Shown here: piece by piece, positions 17,432 through 26,987 of the stretch
Numbering within the stretch: the first letter of the stretch is position 1
Layout of the letters: the number at the start of each line of letters is the position of its first letter
From: a bacterium
GTDB taxonomy: Bacteria; Bacillota; Clostridia; Lachnospirales; Lachnospiraceae
DNA: 51,446 nucleotides
Direction of reading: 5' to 3'
NCBI GenBank assembly: GCA_023666335.1
Contig: JAMPCE010000013.1
Span: 10,521-61,966, forward strand
The notes under the pieces: model-generated
What the model was told of the DNA's origin: nothing
The model's database searches: none
What the model saw: the letters and a program-made list of their open reading frames with translations, nothing else
Program-made: the position numbers and the translations under genes

Positions 17432-20287
17432 TCATCTCTCTAACATTTTCTTCACATAAACTCCCGTATACGACTTCTTATTCCGTGCGATCTGCTCCGG
17501 CGTCCCCTCGGCAATCACAGTCCCGCCGCCGTCGCCGCCCTCGGGTCCCATGTCAATGATATAATCGGCGGTCTTGATTACATCGAGGTTGTGTTCGATG
17601 ACGATCACCGTATTGCCGCCCTCTGCCAGTTTATGCAGAATGTCCACCAGCTTGTGCACATCTGCAAAATGCAGACCCGTGGTCGGCTCGTCCAGAATGT
17701 AGATGGTCTTTCCGGTACTGCGCCGGGAAAGCTCCGTCGCCAGTTTGATGCGCTGCGCCTCGCCGCCCGAAAGCGTAGTGGAGGGCTGTCCCAGTTTTAC
17801 ATAGGAAAGTCCCACATCATTCAAGGTCTCGATCTTTCTGCGGATGGACGGCAGATTCTCAAAGAAAGGCACCGCCTCCTCCACCGTCATATCGAGCACG
17901 TCAAAGATATTCTTTCCTTTATATTTTACTTCCAATGTCTCCCGGTTATAACGCTTGCCGCCGCAGACTTCGCAGGGGACATAGACGTCCGGCAGAAAGT
18001 GCATTTCTATTTTCAAAATGCCGTCGCCGCAGCAGGCTTCGCAGCGGCCGCCCTTCACGTTAAAGCTGAACCGTCCTTTTTTATAGCCTCTGGCTTTCGC
18101 GTCCTGTGTGGAGGCAAACAGATCGCGGATCTGATCAAAAACACCCGTATAGGTGGCGGGATTCGAGCGCGGCGTCCTGCCGATGGGGGACTGGTCGATA
18201 TTGATGACTTTGTCAAGCTGCTTGATGCCCTCGATCCCCTTATGCCTGCCGGGAATGGTACGCGCACGGTTCAAGTCCCTTGCCAGATGCTTATACAGGA
18301 TCTCATTTACCAGAGAACTCTTGCCCGATCCGGAAACGCCCGTCACACAGGTAAATACGCCTGTCGGGAACTTTACGTCGATCTTTTTCAGGTTATTTTC
18401 TTCCGCGCCTTTTACGGTAAGCCACCCGGTCGGCTTTCTGCGCGTCTTCGGCACGGGAATCTTTAACTTGCCCGAAAGATACTGCCCCGTCACGGATTCC
18501 GGGACCTGCATGATCTCCTCCGCCGTGCCCTGCGCCACCACTTCGCCGCCGTTTGCGCCGGCGCCCGGGCCGATATCCACGATATGATCCGCCGCCAGCA
18601 TGGTATCTTCGTCGTGCTCCACCACGATCAGCGTATTGCCCATATCTTTTAAACTTTTCAGCGCGGCGATCAGCTTATCGTTATCCCGCTGATGCAAGCC
18701 GATGCTCGGTTCGTCCAAAATATAGCAGACCCCGACAAGCCCCGATCCGATCTGGGTCGCCAGACGGATACGCTGCGCCTCGCCGCCCGAGAGCGAACCC
18801 GTTGCACGCGAAAGAGAGAGGTATTCCAGCCCCACTTCCATCAAAAAGCCGACCCGCGCCCGAATCTCCTTTAAGACGCGCTTTCCGATCAATTCCTGCT
18901 GGGGCGTAAGTTTCATATCCCCGATAAACTCATGTAATTTCGCGATAGAAAAAGACGTGATTTCATATATATTTTTATCGCACACCGTCACCGCAAGGGA
19001 CTCCTTTTTCAGGCGCATTCCCTTACATTCCTTGCAGGGCGTGATGCGCATAAACGTCTCGTACTCCTGCTTGCTCCAATCGGAATTGGTCTCCCGATAA
19101 CGCCGCTCCACATTTTTGATCAACCCCTCAAAGGTGATCGGATAAACGCCCTTTCCGCGCTGCCCCTCATAATAGACGTCCACTTTTTTGTCTGTGCCGT
19201 TGATGATAATGTCCTGCACCTCTTCCGGCAGTTCCCCGAAAGGCGTCTTCAAACTGAACCGAAATTCCTTAGCAAGAGCCTGCAGGACCGCGTTGGTAAA
19301 ACTGCCTTTGTCCCCGCTGGACTGCCAGCCCAGAACCGTGATCGCGCCGTCCTCCAAACTGACACACCTGTCAGGTATCATCAGATCAACGTCGAACTCC
19401 ATCTTGTAGCCGAGACCGAAACAGATCGGACATGCGCCGAACGGGTTGTTAAAGGAAAAACTTCTCGGCTCGATCTCGCTGATGCTGATCCCACAGTCAG
19501 GGCAGGCAAAACTCTGGGAAAACTGTATCGGCTCGCCGCCGATGATATCCAGAATCATCAGCCCCTCGGACAGTGCAAACACATTCTCCACGGAATCCGC
19601 AAGCCGCCGCTCGATCCCTCCTTTTACCACAAGGCGGTCTACCACGATCTCGATATTATGCTTGATATTTTTCTCAAGCTTAAAATCCTCAGCCTCCTCC
19701 GTCAGATCGTAGAGATTGCCGTCCACCCGCACACGCACATAGCCGCTGCGGCGCGCCCGCTCAAAGATTTTTGCATGTTCGCCCTTTCTGCCCCGCACCA
19801 CCGGCGCGAGCAGCTGGAGCTTCGTGCCCTCCGGCAGCGCCATCACCTGATCCACGATCTCATCCACTGTCTGCCGCCGGATCTCCCTGCCGCAATTCGG
19901 ACAATGGGGAATACCGATACGCGCATAGAGCAGGCGGAAATAATCGTAGATCTCCGTCACCGTCCCCACCGTGGAACGCGGGTTTCTGTTCGTCGATTTC
20001 TGATCAATGGATATCGCCGGAGAAAGCCCCTCGATCCGCTCCACATCCGGCTTCTCCATCTGCCCTAAAAACATTCTGGCATAGGAAGAGAGCGATTCCA
20101 TATAGCGCCGCTGCCCCTCCGCGTAGATCGTGTCGAAAGCCAGCGAAGACTTTCCCGAACCCGAAAGCCCCGTAAGCACCACAAACTCATTCCGCGGAAT
20201 GTCAACGTCGATCCCTTTCAAATTATGTTCTTTCGCGCCGCGGATCTTAATATATTCTTTCGGGCGTATCTTTATCGTGTCTGACAT
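17432..20287 (-). CDS. uvrA: excinuclease ABC subunit A
   Basis: Damage-recognition ATPase of nucleotide excision repair, acting with UvrB and UvrC. The 951 residues hold two ABC modules: Walker [15 protein letters not shown] near residue 38 and [14 protein letters not shown] near 645, signature motifs LSGGEAQRI in both halves, and zinc-binding pairs CPDCG...CPIC (about 265-290) and CEACCGDG...CEVCGG (about 745-770). The start [18 protein letters not shown] follows AAGGAGTAGATATGTT. uvrB lies upstream on the same strand but is separated by 372 bp of palindromic elements, so the pair may be transcribed apart. A LexA box was not evident. Confidence 0.98.
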   Translation of the reverse strand: MSDTIKIRPKEYIKIRGAKEHNLKGIDVDIPRNEFVVLTGLSGSGKSSLAFDTIYAEGQRRYMESLSSYARMFLGQMEKPDVERIEGLSPAISIDQKSTNRNPRSTVGTVTEIYDYFRLLYARIGIPHCPNCGREIRRQTVDEIVDQVMALPEGTKLQLLAPVVRGRKGEHAKIFERARRSGYVRVRVDGNLYDLTEEAEDFKLEKNIKHNIEIVVDRLVVKGGIERRLADSVENVFALSEGLMILDIIGGEPIQFSQSFACPDCGISISEIEPRSFSFNNPFGACPICFGLGYKMEFDVDLMIPDRCVSLEDGAITVLGWQSSGDKGSFTNAVLQALAKEFRFSLKTPFGELPEEVQDIIINGTDKKVDVYYEGQRGKGVYPITFEGLIKNVERRYRETNSDWSKQEYETFMRITPCKECKGMRLKKESLAVTVCDKNIYEITSFSIAKLHEFIGDMKLTPQQELIGKRVLKEIRARVGFLMEVGLEYLSLSRATGSLSGGEAQRIRLATQIGSGLVGVCYILDEPSIGLHQRDNDKLIAALKSLKDMGNTLIVVEHDEDTMLAADHIVDIGPGAGANGGEVVAQGTAEEIMQVPESVTGQYLSGKLKIPVPKTRRKPTGWLTVKGAEENNLKKIDVKFPTGVFTCVTGVSGSGKSSLVNEILYKHLARDLNRARTIPGRHKGIEGIKQLDKVINIDQSPIGRTPRSNPATYTGVFDQIRDLFASTQDAKARGYKKGRFSFNVKGGRCEACCGDGILKIEMHFLPDVYVPCEVCGGKRYNRETLEVKYKGKNIFDVLDMTVEEAVPFFENLPSIRRKIETLNDVGLSYVKLGQPSTTLSGGEAQRIKLATELSRRSTGKTIYILDEPTTGLHFADVHKLVDILHKLAEGGNTVIVIEHNLDVIKTADYIIDMGPEGGDGGGTVIAEGTPEQIARNKKSYTGVYVKKMLER

Positions 20288-20320
20288 AACATATCTACTC
20301 CTTCTCTTGTATAGATGTAT

Positions 20321-20540
20321 ATAGGCGATTGCGAAACGCTTTCATCATTATTGAAATTGTACAAATAGCATAACCAACGCAGACTCGCTTTCGCTCCATT
20401 CCGAGCGTAACAGACGCTAAACTCGGGAGTTACTATGTAACTCCATACCTCGTTAAGCGCTGACGCTCTGCAAGGGTCTGCTTATGGTTATCCTATTTGC
20501 ACAATTATTACAGTATTTTCTGGCATTTCGCAAACGCCTA
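20321..20540. repeat. long nested palindrome between uvrA and uvrB (outer arms)
   Basis: Left arm TAGGCGATTGCGAAACGC (from 20322) and right arm, read as reverse complement, TAGGCGTTTGCGAAATGC (ending 20540) enclose the whole family A copy 3. The entire stretch could fold as one hairpin about 220 nt long. Both sides also carry ATAGATGTATA as a direct repeat (20311 and 20541), which could be target-site duplication-like or coincidental. Confidence 0.6.
20355..20506. repeat. family A palindromic intergenic element, copy 3 (inverted)
   Basis: 152 bp in the uvrA-uvrB gap, in opposite orientation to copies 1 and 2. Left arm AATTGTACAAATAGCATAAC then CAACGCAGAC; right arm (reverse complement) AATTGTGCAAATAGGATAAC then CATAAGCAGACCC. 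The conserved inner ends CGGAATGGAGCG and GTCTGCGTT are present. Arms pair with each other but only partly match copy 1 and not copy 2. Confidence 0.8.
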
Positions 20541-20555
20541 ATAGATGTATAGATA

Positions 20556-20658
20556 GGACAGATGATGTAAGTGCATCTGCTGATCCCTGAGCAACTGTCT
20601 GAGGGCAGGAACTGCCCGAGTTTTGCGAAGGGTCACAGATCACTTACATTATCTGTCC
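20556..20658. repeat. family B palindromic intergenic element, copy 2
   Basis: 103 bp ending 2 bp from the uvrB stop codon. The ends pair: GGACAGATGATGTAAGTG against (reverse complement of the right end) GGACAGATAATGTAAGTG. The inner block GGCAGGAACTGCC-CGAGTTTTGCGAA resembles copies 1 and 4. It could act as the uvrB 3' structure, but has no T tract. Confidence 0.7.
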
Positions 20659-20659
20659 G

Positions 20660-22648
20660 TTATTTATCGAAATCCCTGATCCGAATTTTCAGTTCCACCA
20701 TCCGGTCACGCAGCTCTGCCGCCGCCTCGAAATTCAAGTCCGCCGCCGCGCGCTTCATCTGCTTCTCCACTTCCCTGACCAGCTTTTCCAGTTCCTCCCT
20801 GCTCATGGATTCCGGATCTTTCTCGAAACGCTGCTCCTCCTTTGCGATCGTCTTTGAGATGCTGATCAGATCGCGCACCGCCTTTTGGATCGTCTGCGGC
20901 GTGATGCCGTGCTCCTCATTATATGCCTGCTGGATCTCCCGGCGGCGGTTTGTCTCCGTGATCGCCGTTTTCATGGAATCCGTCATATCATCCGCATACA
21001 TGATGACCCGCCCTTTGGCGTTTCGGGCTGCCCGACCGACCGTCTGAATCAGCGAAGTAGCGGAGCGCAGAAAGCCTTCCTTATCCGCATCCAGGATCGC
21101 GACCAGTTGAATCTCCGGGATATCCAGTCCCTCCCGCAAAAGGTTGATGCCCACCAGCACATCGAACACGTCAAGGCGCATATCGCGGATGATCTCAGCC
21201 CGCTCTAATGTGTCGATATCGGAGTGCAGATATTTCACACGGACCCCCACGTCATTCATATAGGAAGTCAGGTCTTCCGCCATGCGCTTTGTGAGCGTTG
21301 TCACCAAAACTTTACCGCCGTCAGCCGTCACCCGATTGACCTCCGTGATCAGATCGTCGATCTGTCCTTCCACGGGCCGCACAGAAATCTCCGGATCGAG
21401 AAGTCCCGTCGGCCGTATGATCTGCTCCGTGCGAAACAGCTCGTGCGCCGCCTCATAGTCGGAAGGCGTCGCCGAAACGAAGAGCATCTGGTCGATATGA
21501 CTCTCAAACTCCTCAAAGCACAACGGTCTGTTGTCGAGTGCCGACGGCAGGCGGAACCCGTAGTCCACCAGCGTATTCTTGCGGGAGCGGTCCCCCGCGA
21601 ACATGCCGCGTATCTGCGGGATCGTCATATGCGATTCGTCGATGATGATCAGAAAATCATCCTGAAAATAGTCCAGCAGCGTAAAGGGCGGTTCTCCCTC
21701 TGCCATCCCGTTTAAGTGCCGCGAATAATTCTCGATGCCGGAGCAAAACCCTGTCTCCCGCAGCATCTCCACGTCAAAGTTCGTGCGCTCGGAGATGCGC
21801 TGCGCCTCTAACAGCCTGTCCTCGCTCTTAAAATATTTCACCCGCTCTTCCATTTCCGCCTCGATCACCTTGCATGCCCGGTTAATCTTTTCCTGCGGCA
21901 CGACATAATGGGAAGCCGGATAGATCATCACATGTTCCAGCGTCGCGTGCACCTGTCCCGTCAGCGGATCCGTCTCCGCGATCCTGTCGATCTCATCTCC
22001 GAAAAATTCCACACGGATTAGATAGTCGCCGCCCTGCGCCGGATAAATCTCCAGCACATCGCCGCGCACCCGAAAACAGCAGCGGTCCAGATCCATGTCG
22101 TTTCGGCTGTACTGCATCTCGATCAGGCCGCGTATCACCGCATCCCTGTCCTTTGTCATCCCCGGACGCAGGGACATGCTCATGCCCGCATACTCTTCGG
22201 GACTGCCCAGACCGTAAATGCAGGAAACGCTGGCAACCACCACCACATCCCGCCGCTCCGTCAGGGAAGCCGTGGCGGAGAGACGCAGCTTGTCGATCTC
22301 GTCATTGATGGCGGAATCTTTGGCGATATAGGTGTCGGAAGAGGGAATGTAGGCTTCCGGCTGGTAATAGTCGTAGTAGGACACAAAATACTCTACCGCA
22401 TTTTCAGGGAAAAACTCCTTGAATTCGCCGTAGAGCTGTCCCGCGAGGGTCTTATTGTGCGCGATCACCAAAGTCGGTTTGTTCAACGCCTGGATGATGT
22501 TTGCCATCGTAAAAGTCTTACCGCTGCCCGTAACGCCTAATAGCGTCTGGAATTGGTTGCCTTTTTTGAAACCTTCTACCAGTGCTTCGATGGCGGCGGG
22601 CTGGTCGCCGGTGGGAGCGTATTCGCTGTGAAGCTTAAAACATTCCAT
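20660..22648 (-). CDS. uvrB: excinuclease ABC subunit B
   Basis: DNA-damage-verifying helicase of nucleotide excision repair. The 662 residues contain Walker [15 protein letters not shown] (about 37-50), the beta-hairpin region [22 protein letters not shown] (Walker B), helicase motifs including the [14 protein letters not shown] block, QTVGRAARN, and the C-terminal UVR/UvrC-binding motif ([20 protein letters not shown]). The ATG at 22648 follows GAGGAGGTGATTTG; a TTG one codon earlier is possible but less well spaced. That ribosome site overlaps the stop of the upstream surface-protein gene, so translation is probably coupled to it, an unexpected partnership for a repair gene. Confidence 0.98.
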   Translation of the reverse strand: MECFKLHSEYAPTGDQPAAIEALVEGFKKGNQFQTLLGVTGSGKTFTMANIIQALNKPTLVIAHNKTLAGQLYGEFKEFFPENAVEYFVSYYDYYQPEAYIPSSDTYIAKDSAINDEIDKLRLSATASLTERRDVVVVASVSCIYGLGSPEEYAGMSMSLRPGMTKDRDAVIRGLIEMQYSRNDMDLDRCCFRVRGDVLEIYPAQGGDYLIRVEFFGDEIDRIAETDPLTGQVHATLEHVMIYPASHYVVPQEKINRACKVIEAEMEERVKYFKSEDRLLEAQRISERTNFDVEMLRETGFCSGIENYSRHLNGMAEGEPPFTLLDYFQDDFLIIIDESHMTIPQIRGMFAGDRSRKNTLVDYGFRLPSALDNRPLCFEEFESHIDQMLFVSATPSDYEAAHELFRTEQIIRPTGLLDPEISVRPVEGQIDDLITEVNRVTADGGKVLVTTLTKRMAEDLTSYMNDVGVRVKYLHSDIDTLERAEIIRDMRLDVFDVLVGINLLREGLDIPEIQLVAILDADKEGFLRSATSLIQTVGRAARNAKGRVIMYADDMTDSMKTAITETNRRREIQQAYNEEHGITPQTIQKAVRDLISISKTIAKEEQRFEKDPESMSREELEKLVREVEKQMKRAAADLNFEAAAELRDRMVELKIRIRDFDK

Positions 22649-22652
22649 CAAA

Positions 22653-23924
22653 TCACCTCCTCACCACCACAAAAACACCGGCTGCGCACAACGCCACAAC
22701 TGCTGCCACAATACCGAAAATGATCCATTTCGTCCGTTTCTGCGCCGCCTCTTCCTGCGCGGCGGCCTGTTCCGCTTTCTCCTGCGCAAGCGCTGCCTTT
22801 TCCTGCTCGATGCGCACCGTTCTCTCGGCTTCCGCATCCGCCTGCGCTTTTTCCATGCGCTCCTTTTCCATCTTTTCGCGCTCCGCTTTTGCAGCCGCTT
22901 CTTTTTCCGCTTTTTCCTTTTCTTTTTCAGCGTGATCGTCTGTCTTTTCGGACGGCTTCTGTTCCGCTTGATCCGACTCTTTTTTGTCAGCGGTATCGCT
23001 CCCCGCTTTCTCCGGATCGTCGTGATCCGCCGTACTGCTTCCGGGCGTCTGCGTGGTCTGCGCCGCCTGATTTTGCGCCGCCTGCGCGGGATCCGGTTCG
23101 AACTCCGCCGAGATGGTATGATCCCCCTGCACATCCGTAAAATTATAAGAGGTGGCAGCGCCGACTGCCGCTCCGTCCACATACACCATGCGGACACGGA
23201 ATCCGCTGTCCGGCGTGATCGCATAACCGATCCAGGATCCTGCCGGAACAGGGCTTGTTCCCGTGGGCGTAATGATTCCGCCGACGGTCGCCACGGCAGC
23301 CGCGACTTTGTAGGTCTTTGGTGTATCCTGCTCAAAAACCGCCGTCAGGTTTCGATCTCCTGTGATATTTTCCAGTGTCATTTCCGCATCATTTCCGACA
23401 CTCTTGTCATTTTCTCTCCACTCCACAAAACGCCAGCCGTCTTTCGGCGTCGCCTTGATCGTCATGCTCTCTCCGGCATTCACAGTCTTGCTTTCAGTAG
23501 CTGTGCCGCCGTTTCCGTCGTTCACCGTGATATTGACCTTGTATGACGCGTTCCGAATGACCGCGAGCGCCGTCGCGGAATAGGCGCTGTCCTGCCGGGA
23601 TACCGCCTTTACCACAATGTTTTCCGCGCCCTCGTCCGCCGCTACGTTCAGGACGCCTTTCGTGTCGATAAATGTGCTCTGGCTGGTCTGTCCGCTGAGG
23701 CTCCATACCACTTCGCTGCTATAGTCATTCTCTCCCGTCACGGAAGCCGTAAAAGTGCAGGACGCGCCCTTTGCAACTTCCGCCGATTCCGGCGAGACCG
23801 CAACTGCATGGATCGCAGACGGCACGTCGGAAGCCGCTGCGCTCGGGATGCCCGCCGCCGAAAGTACGACCGCTGCCATCATAATTATGAAGATTTTGAT
23901 ACTGTTTCGGATTTTAGGTTTCAT
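22653..23924 (-). CDS. membrane-anchored surface protein with Ig-like and InlB-type repeats
   Basis: A 423-residue exported protein. A signal peptide (1-31, [20 protein letters not shown] then AAA) precedes a bacterial Ig-like region (about 38-125, with [20 protein letters not shown]), then two divergent InlB B-type repeats (about 130-200 and 205-280, each ending in a L-TAVFE or ISAEFEPD pattern with GWRFVEW or [11 protein letters not shown]). A low-complexity Glu/Lys/Ala stalk with coiled-coil character follows (about 325-395), then a C-terminal transmembrane helix (about 400-418) and VVRR. It would sit on the outer face of the membrane with the repeats exposed. No LPXTG is seen. It probably forms an operon with uvrB. 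The start lacks a ribosome site and lies right after a promoter -10 box. Confidence 0.85.
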   Translation of the reverse strand: MKPKIRNSIKIFIIMMAAVVLSAAGIPSAAASDVPSAIHAVAVSPESAEVAKGASCTFTASVTGENDYSSEVVWSLSGQTSQSTFIDTKGVLNVAADEGAENIVVKAVSRQDSAYSATALAVIRNASYKVNITVNDGNGGTATESKTVNAGESMTIKATPKDGWRFVEWRENDKSVGNDAEMTLENITGDRNLTAVFEQDTPKTYKVAAAVATVGGIITPTGTSPVPAGSWIGYAITPDSGFRVRMVYVDGAAVGAATSYNFTDVQGDHTISAEFEPDPAQAAQNQAAQTTQTPGSSTADHDDPEKAGSDTADKKESDQAEQKPSEKTDDHAEKEKEKAEKEAAAKAEREKMEKERMEKAQADAEAERTVRIEQEKAALAQEKAEQAAAQEEAAQKRTKWIIFGIVAAVVALCAAGVFVVVRR

Positions 23925-23930
23925 AGATGT

Positions 23931-23959
23931 ATCATATCAAAAATCGCGTGATTTGTACA
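23931..23959 (-). promoter_or_regulatory. promoter for the surface protein-uvrB unit, likely leaderless
   Basis: Minus strand: -35 TGTACA, 17-bp spacer, -10 TATGAT. The -10 ends only 6 nt before the ATG at 23924, so the expected transcription start falls at or next to the start codon. No Shine-Dalgarno sequence is present there. Confidence 0.55.
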
Positions 23960-24016
23960 TACCAAAATCGAACTTTTGTTCCCGCTTATCATTCTTCTGA
24001 AATGTTTTTCTTCTTT

Positions 24017-24190
24017 CGCTTCTGAGTTTATGATATAATTGTCGCAGGATCGGCATCCTGCGACCAAAGAATTGCTCCGCAATTCTTTCTTGAATGATTT
24101 AAAATACTCGCTTCTGAGAATATAATATAATTGTCGCAGGATCGGCTGGATCGGCATCCCGCGGTCAGAGAATTGCCGCGAGATTCTTTC
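24017..24190. repeat. family C tandem double-hairpin repeat upstream of the GDP-mannose gene
   Basis: Two direct copies (24017-24091 and 24109-24190) share the order CGCTTCTGAG, a TATAATT box, then GTCGCAGGATCGG. In copy 1 the box is followed by two perfect hairpins: GTCGCAGGAT-cggc-ATCCTGCGAC (24041-24064) and AAAGAATTGC-tcc-GCAATTCTTT (24066-24088). Copy 2 has the same plan but has diverged, with an 8-bp insertion (CTGGATCG). The TATAAT boxes at 24034 and 24126 could be -10 elements of tandem promoters, but no good -35 was found. Nothing else is seen between 23960 and 24225. Confidence 0.65.
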
Positions 24191-24225
24191 CCGCAAAACA
24201 ATAAACGCAAAAGGAAACTTTGACT

Positions 24226-25551
24226 ATGAATATTGTTCTTCTATCCGGCGGTTCCGGCAAACGCCTGTGGCCCCTTTCCAACGACACGCGTTCCAAGCAG
24301 TTCATCAAGATATTTAGGACGGCTTCGGGCGATTTTGAATCTATGGTACAGCGTGTCTACAGGCAGATCCGCTGTCAGGATCCGAACGCCGCAGTGACAA
24401 TCGCCACCTCAAAAGCGCAGGTTTCCGCGATCCATAACCAACTGGGACCGGATGTCGGCATTTCCGTGGAACCATGCAGGCGCGACACCTTTCCGGCAAT
24501 CGCGCTGGCAGCCGCCTATCTGCATGATGTACAGGGCGTTTCCGAAACCGAATCCGTGGTGGTCTGCCCCGTGGACCCTTATGTGGAGCAGGATTATTTT
24601 GCCGCCCTGAAAAAACTCGGCGACCGCGCGACGGACGGTGCGGCAAACCTTGTGCTCATGGGAATCGAACCTACTTATCCCAGCGCAAAATACGGCTACA
24701 TCATCCCCGAGAACAAAGACGAACTCAGCCGTGTTTCCATGTTCAGGGAAAAGCCTGACGAGGAGACGGCAAAGGCTTATCTTGCAAAAGGCGCGCTCTG
24801 GAACGGCGGCGTATTTGCATTCCGCCTCGGCTATATGCTGAAAAGGGCGCATGAATTGATCGACTTTCAAGATTACCATGACCTTTACGGAAAGTACGAG
24901 AGTCTTGAGAAGATCAGCTTTGATTATGCGGTAGCGGAACAGGAACCGCACATCGAAGTCATGCGTTTCGGCGGCATGTGGAAAGATATGGGCACCTGGA
25001 ATACGCTGACGGAAGCGATGGAGAGCGAAAGCATCGGCAAGGCGATCCTGAACGAGACCTGCGAAAATGTCCATGTGCTGAATGAATTGGATGTGCCCGT
25101 ACTGTGCATGGGCTTAAAGGATGCGGTTGTCTCGGCAAGCCCCGAGGGCATCCTGGTCTCCGACAAGGCGCAGTCCAGCTATATCAAACCCTTTGTGGAC
25201 GCGATCGACCAGCAGATCATGTTTGCCGAGAAATCCTGGGGAAGCTTTCGCGTCATCGACATCGAGGAAAGCAGCATGACCATCAAGGTCACTCTGAATG
25301 CCGGTCATCGGATGAATTATCACAGTCATGAGAGACGCGATGAAGTCTGGACCGTGATCGAGGGCGAGGGGCGCGCCGTCATTGACGGCATAGAGCGGAA
25401 AGTCCGCGCGGGGGACGTGATCGGTATGAAAGCGGGGACGCCACACACGATCATCGCGGACACACCGCTGCAAGTGATCGAGGTGCAGATCGGGCAGGAG
25501 ATCAGCGTGGGGGATAAGAAAAAACTGGATCTCCCGCTCAAATCCGAATAA
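24226..25551 (+). CDS. manC: mannose-1-phosphate guanylyltransferase (GDP-mannose pyrophosphorylase), ManC type
   Basis: Makes GDP-mannose from mannose-1-phosphate and GTP for surface polysaccharide. The 441 residues start with the nucleotidyltransferase signature LSGGSGKRLWPLS (residues 6-18), contain CRRDTFPAIALAAAY, FREKPDEETAKAYL and WNGGVFAFR, and end with a cupin-like domain (about 340-430; HSHERRDEVW, MKAGTPHTI), the layout of type II mannose-phosphate isomerase/guanylyltransferases. The ATG at 24226 is 10 nt after AAGGA; a TTG two codons upstream is an alternative. It stands alone, with no glycosyltransferases nearby, and converges on ldhA. Whether the cupin part retains isomerase activity cannot be told. 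Confidence 0.92.
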   Translation: MNIVLLSGGSGKRLWPLSNDTRSKQFIKIFRTASGDFESMVQRVYRQIRCQDPNAAVTIATSKAQVSAIHNQLGPDVGISVEPCRRDTFPAIALAAAYLHDVQGVSETESVVVCPVDPYVEQDYFAALKKLGDRATDGAANLVLMGIEPTYPSAKYGYIIPENKDELSRVSMFREKPDEETAKAYLAKGALWNGGVFAFRLGYMLKRAHELIDFQDYHDLYGKYESLEKISFDYAVAEQEPHIEVMRFGGMWKDMGTWNTLTEAMESESIGKAILNETCENVHVLNELDVPVLCMGLKDAVVSASPEGILVSDKAQSSYIKPFVDAIDQQIMFAEKSWGSFRVIDIEESSMTIKVTLNAGHRMNYHSHERRDEVWTVIEGEGRAVIDGIERKVRAGDVIGMKAGTPHTIIADTPLQVIEVQIGQEISVGDKKKLDLPLKSE

Positions 25552-25574
25552 CGGCGAAGCCAATCACTTCGCCG
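25552..25574. terminator. hairpin between convergent manC and ldhA
   Basis: CGGCGAAG-ccaatca-CTTCGCCG, an 8-bp stem lying across the ldhA stop. It could terminate both genes but lacks a clear T tract on either side. Confidence 0.4.
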
Positions 25575-26556
25575 CCTCACTCCCCACCTTATTCACAAGC
25601 GGCAGTCCGTTTTCCAGCGCATAAGCGTTTTCCAGCGTCACTTTCGCGATCGCCTGCATGGCTTCCTTTGTAAAGAATCCCATATGCGAAGTGATCAGCA
25701 CGTTAGGGAAAGTCATCAGCCTTGCGAGATTTTCATCCCGCATGATCTCATTGGATTTATCCTCATAGAAAATCCCCTCTTCCTCCTCATAGACATCCAG
25801 CCCTACGCCGCCGAACTTTCCAGCGACCAGCCCGTCTATCAGGGCGTCGGTGTCGATCAGACCGCCGCGGGACGTATTGACCAGATACACGCCGTCACGC
25901 ATTTTTTCAATCGTTTCATCGTTTATAAGATGTTTTGTTTCAGAAGTCAGAGGACAGTGCAGCGAAATCACATCCGACCGTGCCATCAGCTCCTCTACGG
26001 ATACATATTCCACATCGAGGGATTTGTTCGGATAAGGATCGTATGCCAAAATTTCCATGCCGAAACCGTTACAGATGCGGATCATCGCCTGACCGATCTT
26101 ACCCGTACCCACCACGCCGACAGTCTTTCGGTAGAGATCGACGCCCATCAGCCCGTTTAAGCTCATGTTAAATTCTCTGGTGCGGTTATAAGCCTTGTGG
26201 GTATAGCGGTTTACGGTCATCAGCATGGTCATGGCAAACTCGGCAACCGCTTCGGGCGAGTAGCTGGGGACTCGGAGCACCTGGATCTTATCCTCCGCCG
26301 CTTTGACATCGACGTGGTTAAATCCGGCGCTGCGCAGCAGGATCGCCTTGACGTGCATATCGTAGAGCTGCCCGATCATCGTTTCATTGACATAGTCGTT
26401 CACAAAAATGCAGACGGCGTCATAGCCCTTTGCCAGCAAGACGGTCTCCTCGTGGAAAGGCACTTCGTAAAAATGGATCTCGAAGCCGTATTCTTTGCCC
26501 ATCGGCTCAAACCAGATCCTGTCGTATGGTTTTGTACTGAAAAATGCGATCTTCAT
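25564..26556 (-). CDS. ldhA: D-lactate dehydrogenase (2-hydroxyacid dehydrogenase family)
   Basis: Reduces pyruvate to D-lactate with NADH in fermentation. The 330 residues show the D-isomer-specific 2-hydroxyacid dehydrogenase plan: RSAGFNHVD (about 75-83), the Rossmann motif GVVGTGKIGQA (147-157), then the catalytic Arg in NTSRGGLID, Glu in the YEEEEGIFYED loop and His in ITSHMGFFTKEA. The GIFYED insertion and the substrate loop resemble D-LDH rather than phosphoglycerate or glyoxylate dehydrogenases. The start follows AAGGAGAATGTAAACC. It is a single gene, following a terminator at 26599-26623. Confidence 0.93.
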   Translation of the reverse strand: MKIAFFSTKPYDRIWFEPMGKEYGFEIHFYEVPFHEETVLLAKGYDAVCIFVNDYVNETMIGQLYDMHVKAILLRSAGFNHVDVKAAEDKIQVLRVPSYSPEAVAEFAMTMLMTVNRYTHKAYNRTREFNMSLNGLMGVDLYRKTVGVVGTGKIGQAMIRICNGFGMEILAYDPYPNKSLDVEYVSVEELMARSDVISLHCPLTSETKHLINDETIEKMRDGVYLVNTSRGGLIDTDALIDGLVAGKFGGVGLDVYEEEEGIFYEDKSNEIMRDENLARLMTFPNVLITSHMGFFTKEAMQAIAKVTLENAYALENGLPLVNKVGSEAAK

Positions 26557-26598
26557 GGTTTACATTCTCCTTATATTCTATAAAAATCAGTATATGCA

Positions 26599-26623
26599 AA
26601 AGAGCGGAAAACATCCGCTCTTT
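26599..26623 (-). terminator. intrinsic terminator after the metG-hydrolase-small protein operon
   Basis: Minus strand AAAGAGCGGA-tgttt-TCCGCTCTTT, a perfect 10-bp stem, overlapping the stop codon of the gene at 26623 and ending in TTT. The mirror also works on the plus strand. Confidence 0.75.
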
Positions 26624-26952
26624 CAGGGAAACAATTTCTCCCAAAAATCACTTGCACTTTTTTTCAAACTTTCGATAAATCCCTGCTTCGCCCCTTCGGC
26701 GGCGCTCGCAACTGCATCCGAGATCGCTTCGTCCGCCTGCTCTACCGCGCTTCCCAGCGTCTCATCCGCCCGTTTGACAGCATCGTCGATCGCTTCATCC
26801 GCCTGCGTTACGACATCGTCTATCACCTCGCCGGCCTGCCTGACGGCGTCCTGCCCGACCGCTTTCATCTGATCGGTATGCGGAGTCGTAAGCGCCAGAT
26901 ACAACAGGCATAAAATCGCGGCAAGACCGATCAATCTGAATATTCTTTTCAT
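26623..26952 (-). CDS. small membrane-anchored helical protein
   Basis: A 109-residue protein with an N-terminal hydrophobic helix (about 7-23, IGLAAILCLLYLALTT) and a mostly amphipathic, Ala/Asp/Glu-rich body with a repeating pattern: VVTQADEAIDDAVKRADETLG and related 11-residue units (about 45-90), ending in FWEKLF. The repeat resembles apolipoprotein- or LEA-like 11-mers. No catalytic motif is visible. It is the third gene of a run starting at metG, 35 bp after the alpha/beta hydrolase. The helical repeat suggests membrane or surface association; function is unknown. Confidence 0.65.
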   Translation of the reverse strand: MKRIFRLIGLAAILCLLYLALTTPHTDQMKAVGQDAVRQAGEVIDDVVTQADEAIDDAVKRADETLGSAVEQADEAISDAVASAAEGAKQGFIESLKKSASDFWEKLFP

Positions 26953-26987
26953 GCTTTCTCCATTTCCCGATCGCAGTTTCCTGTCTG

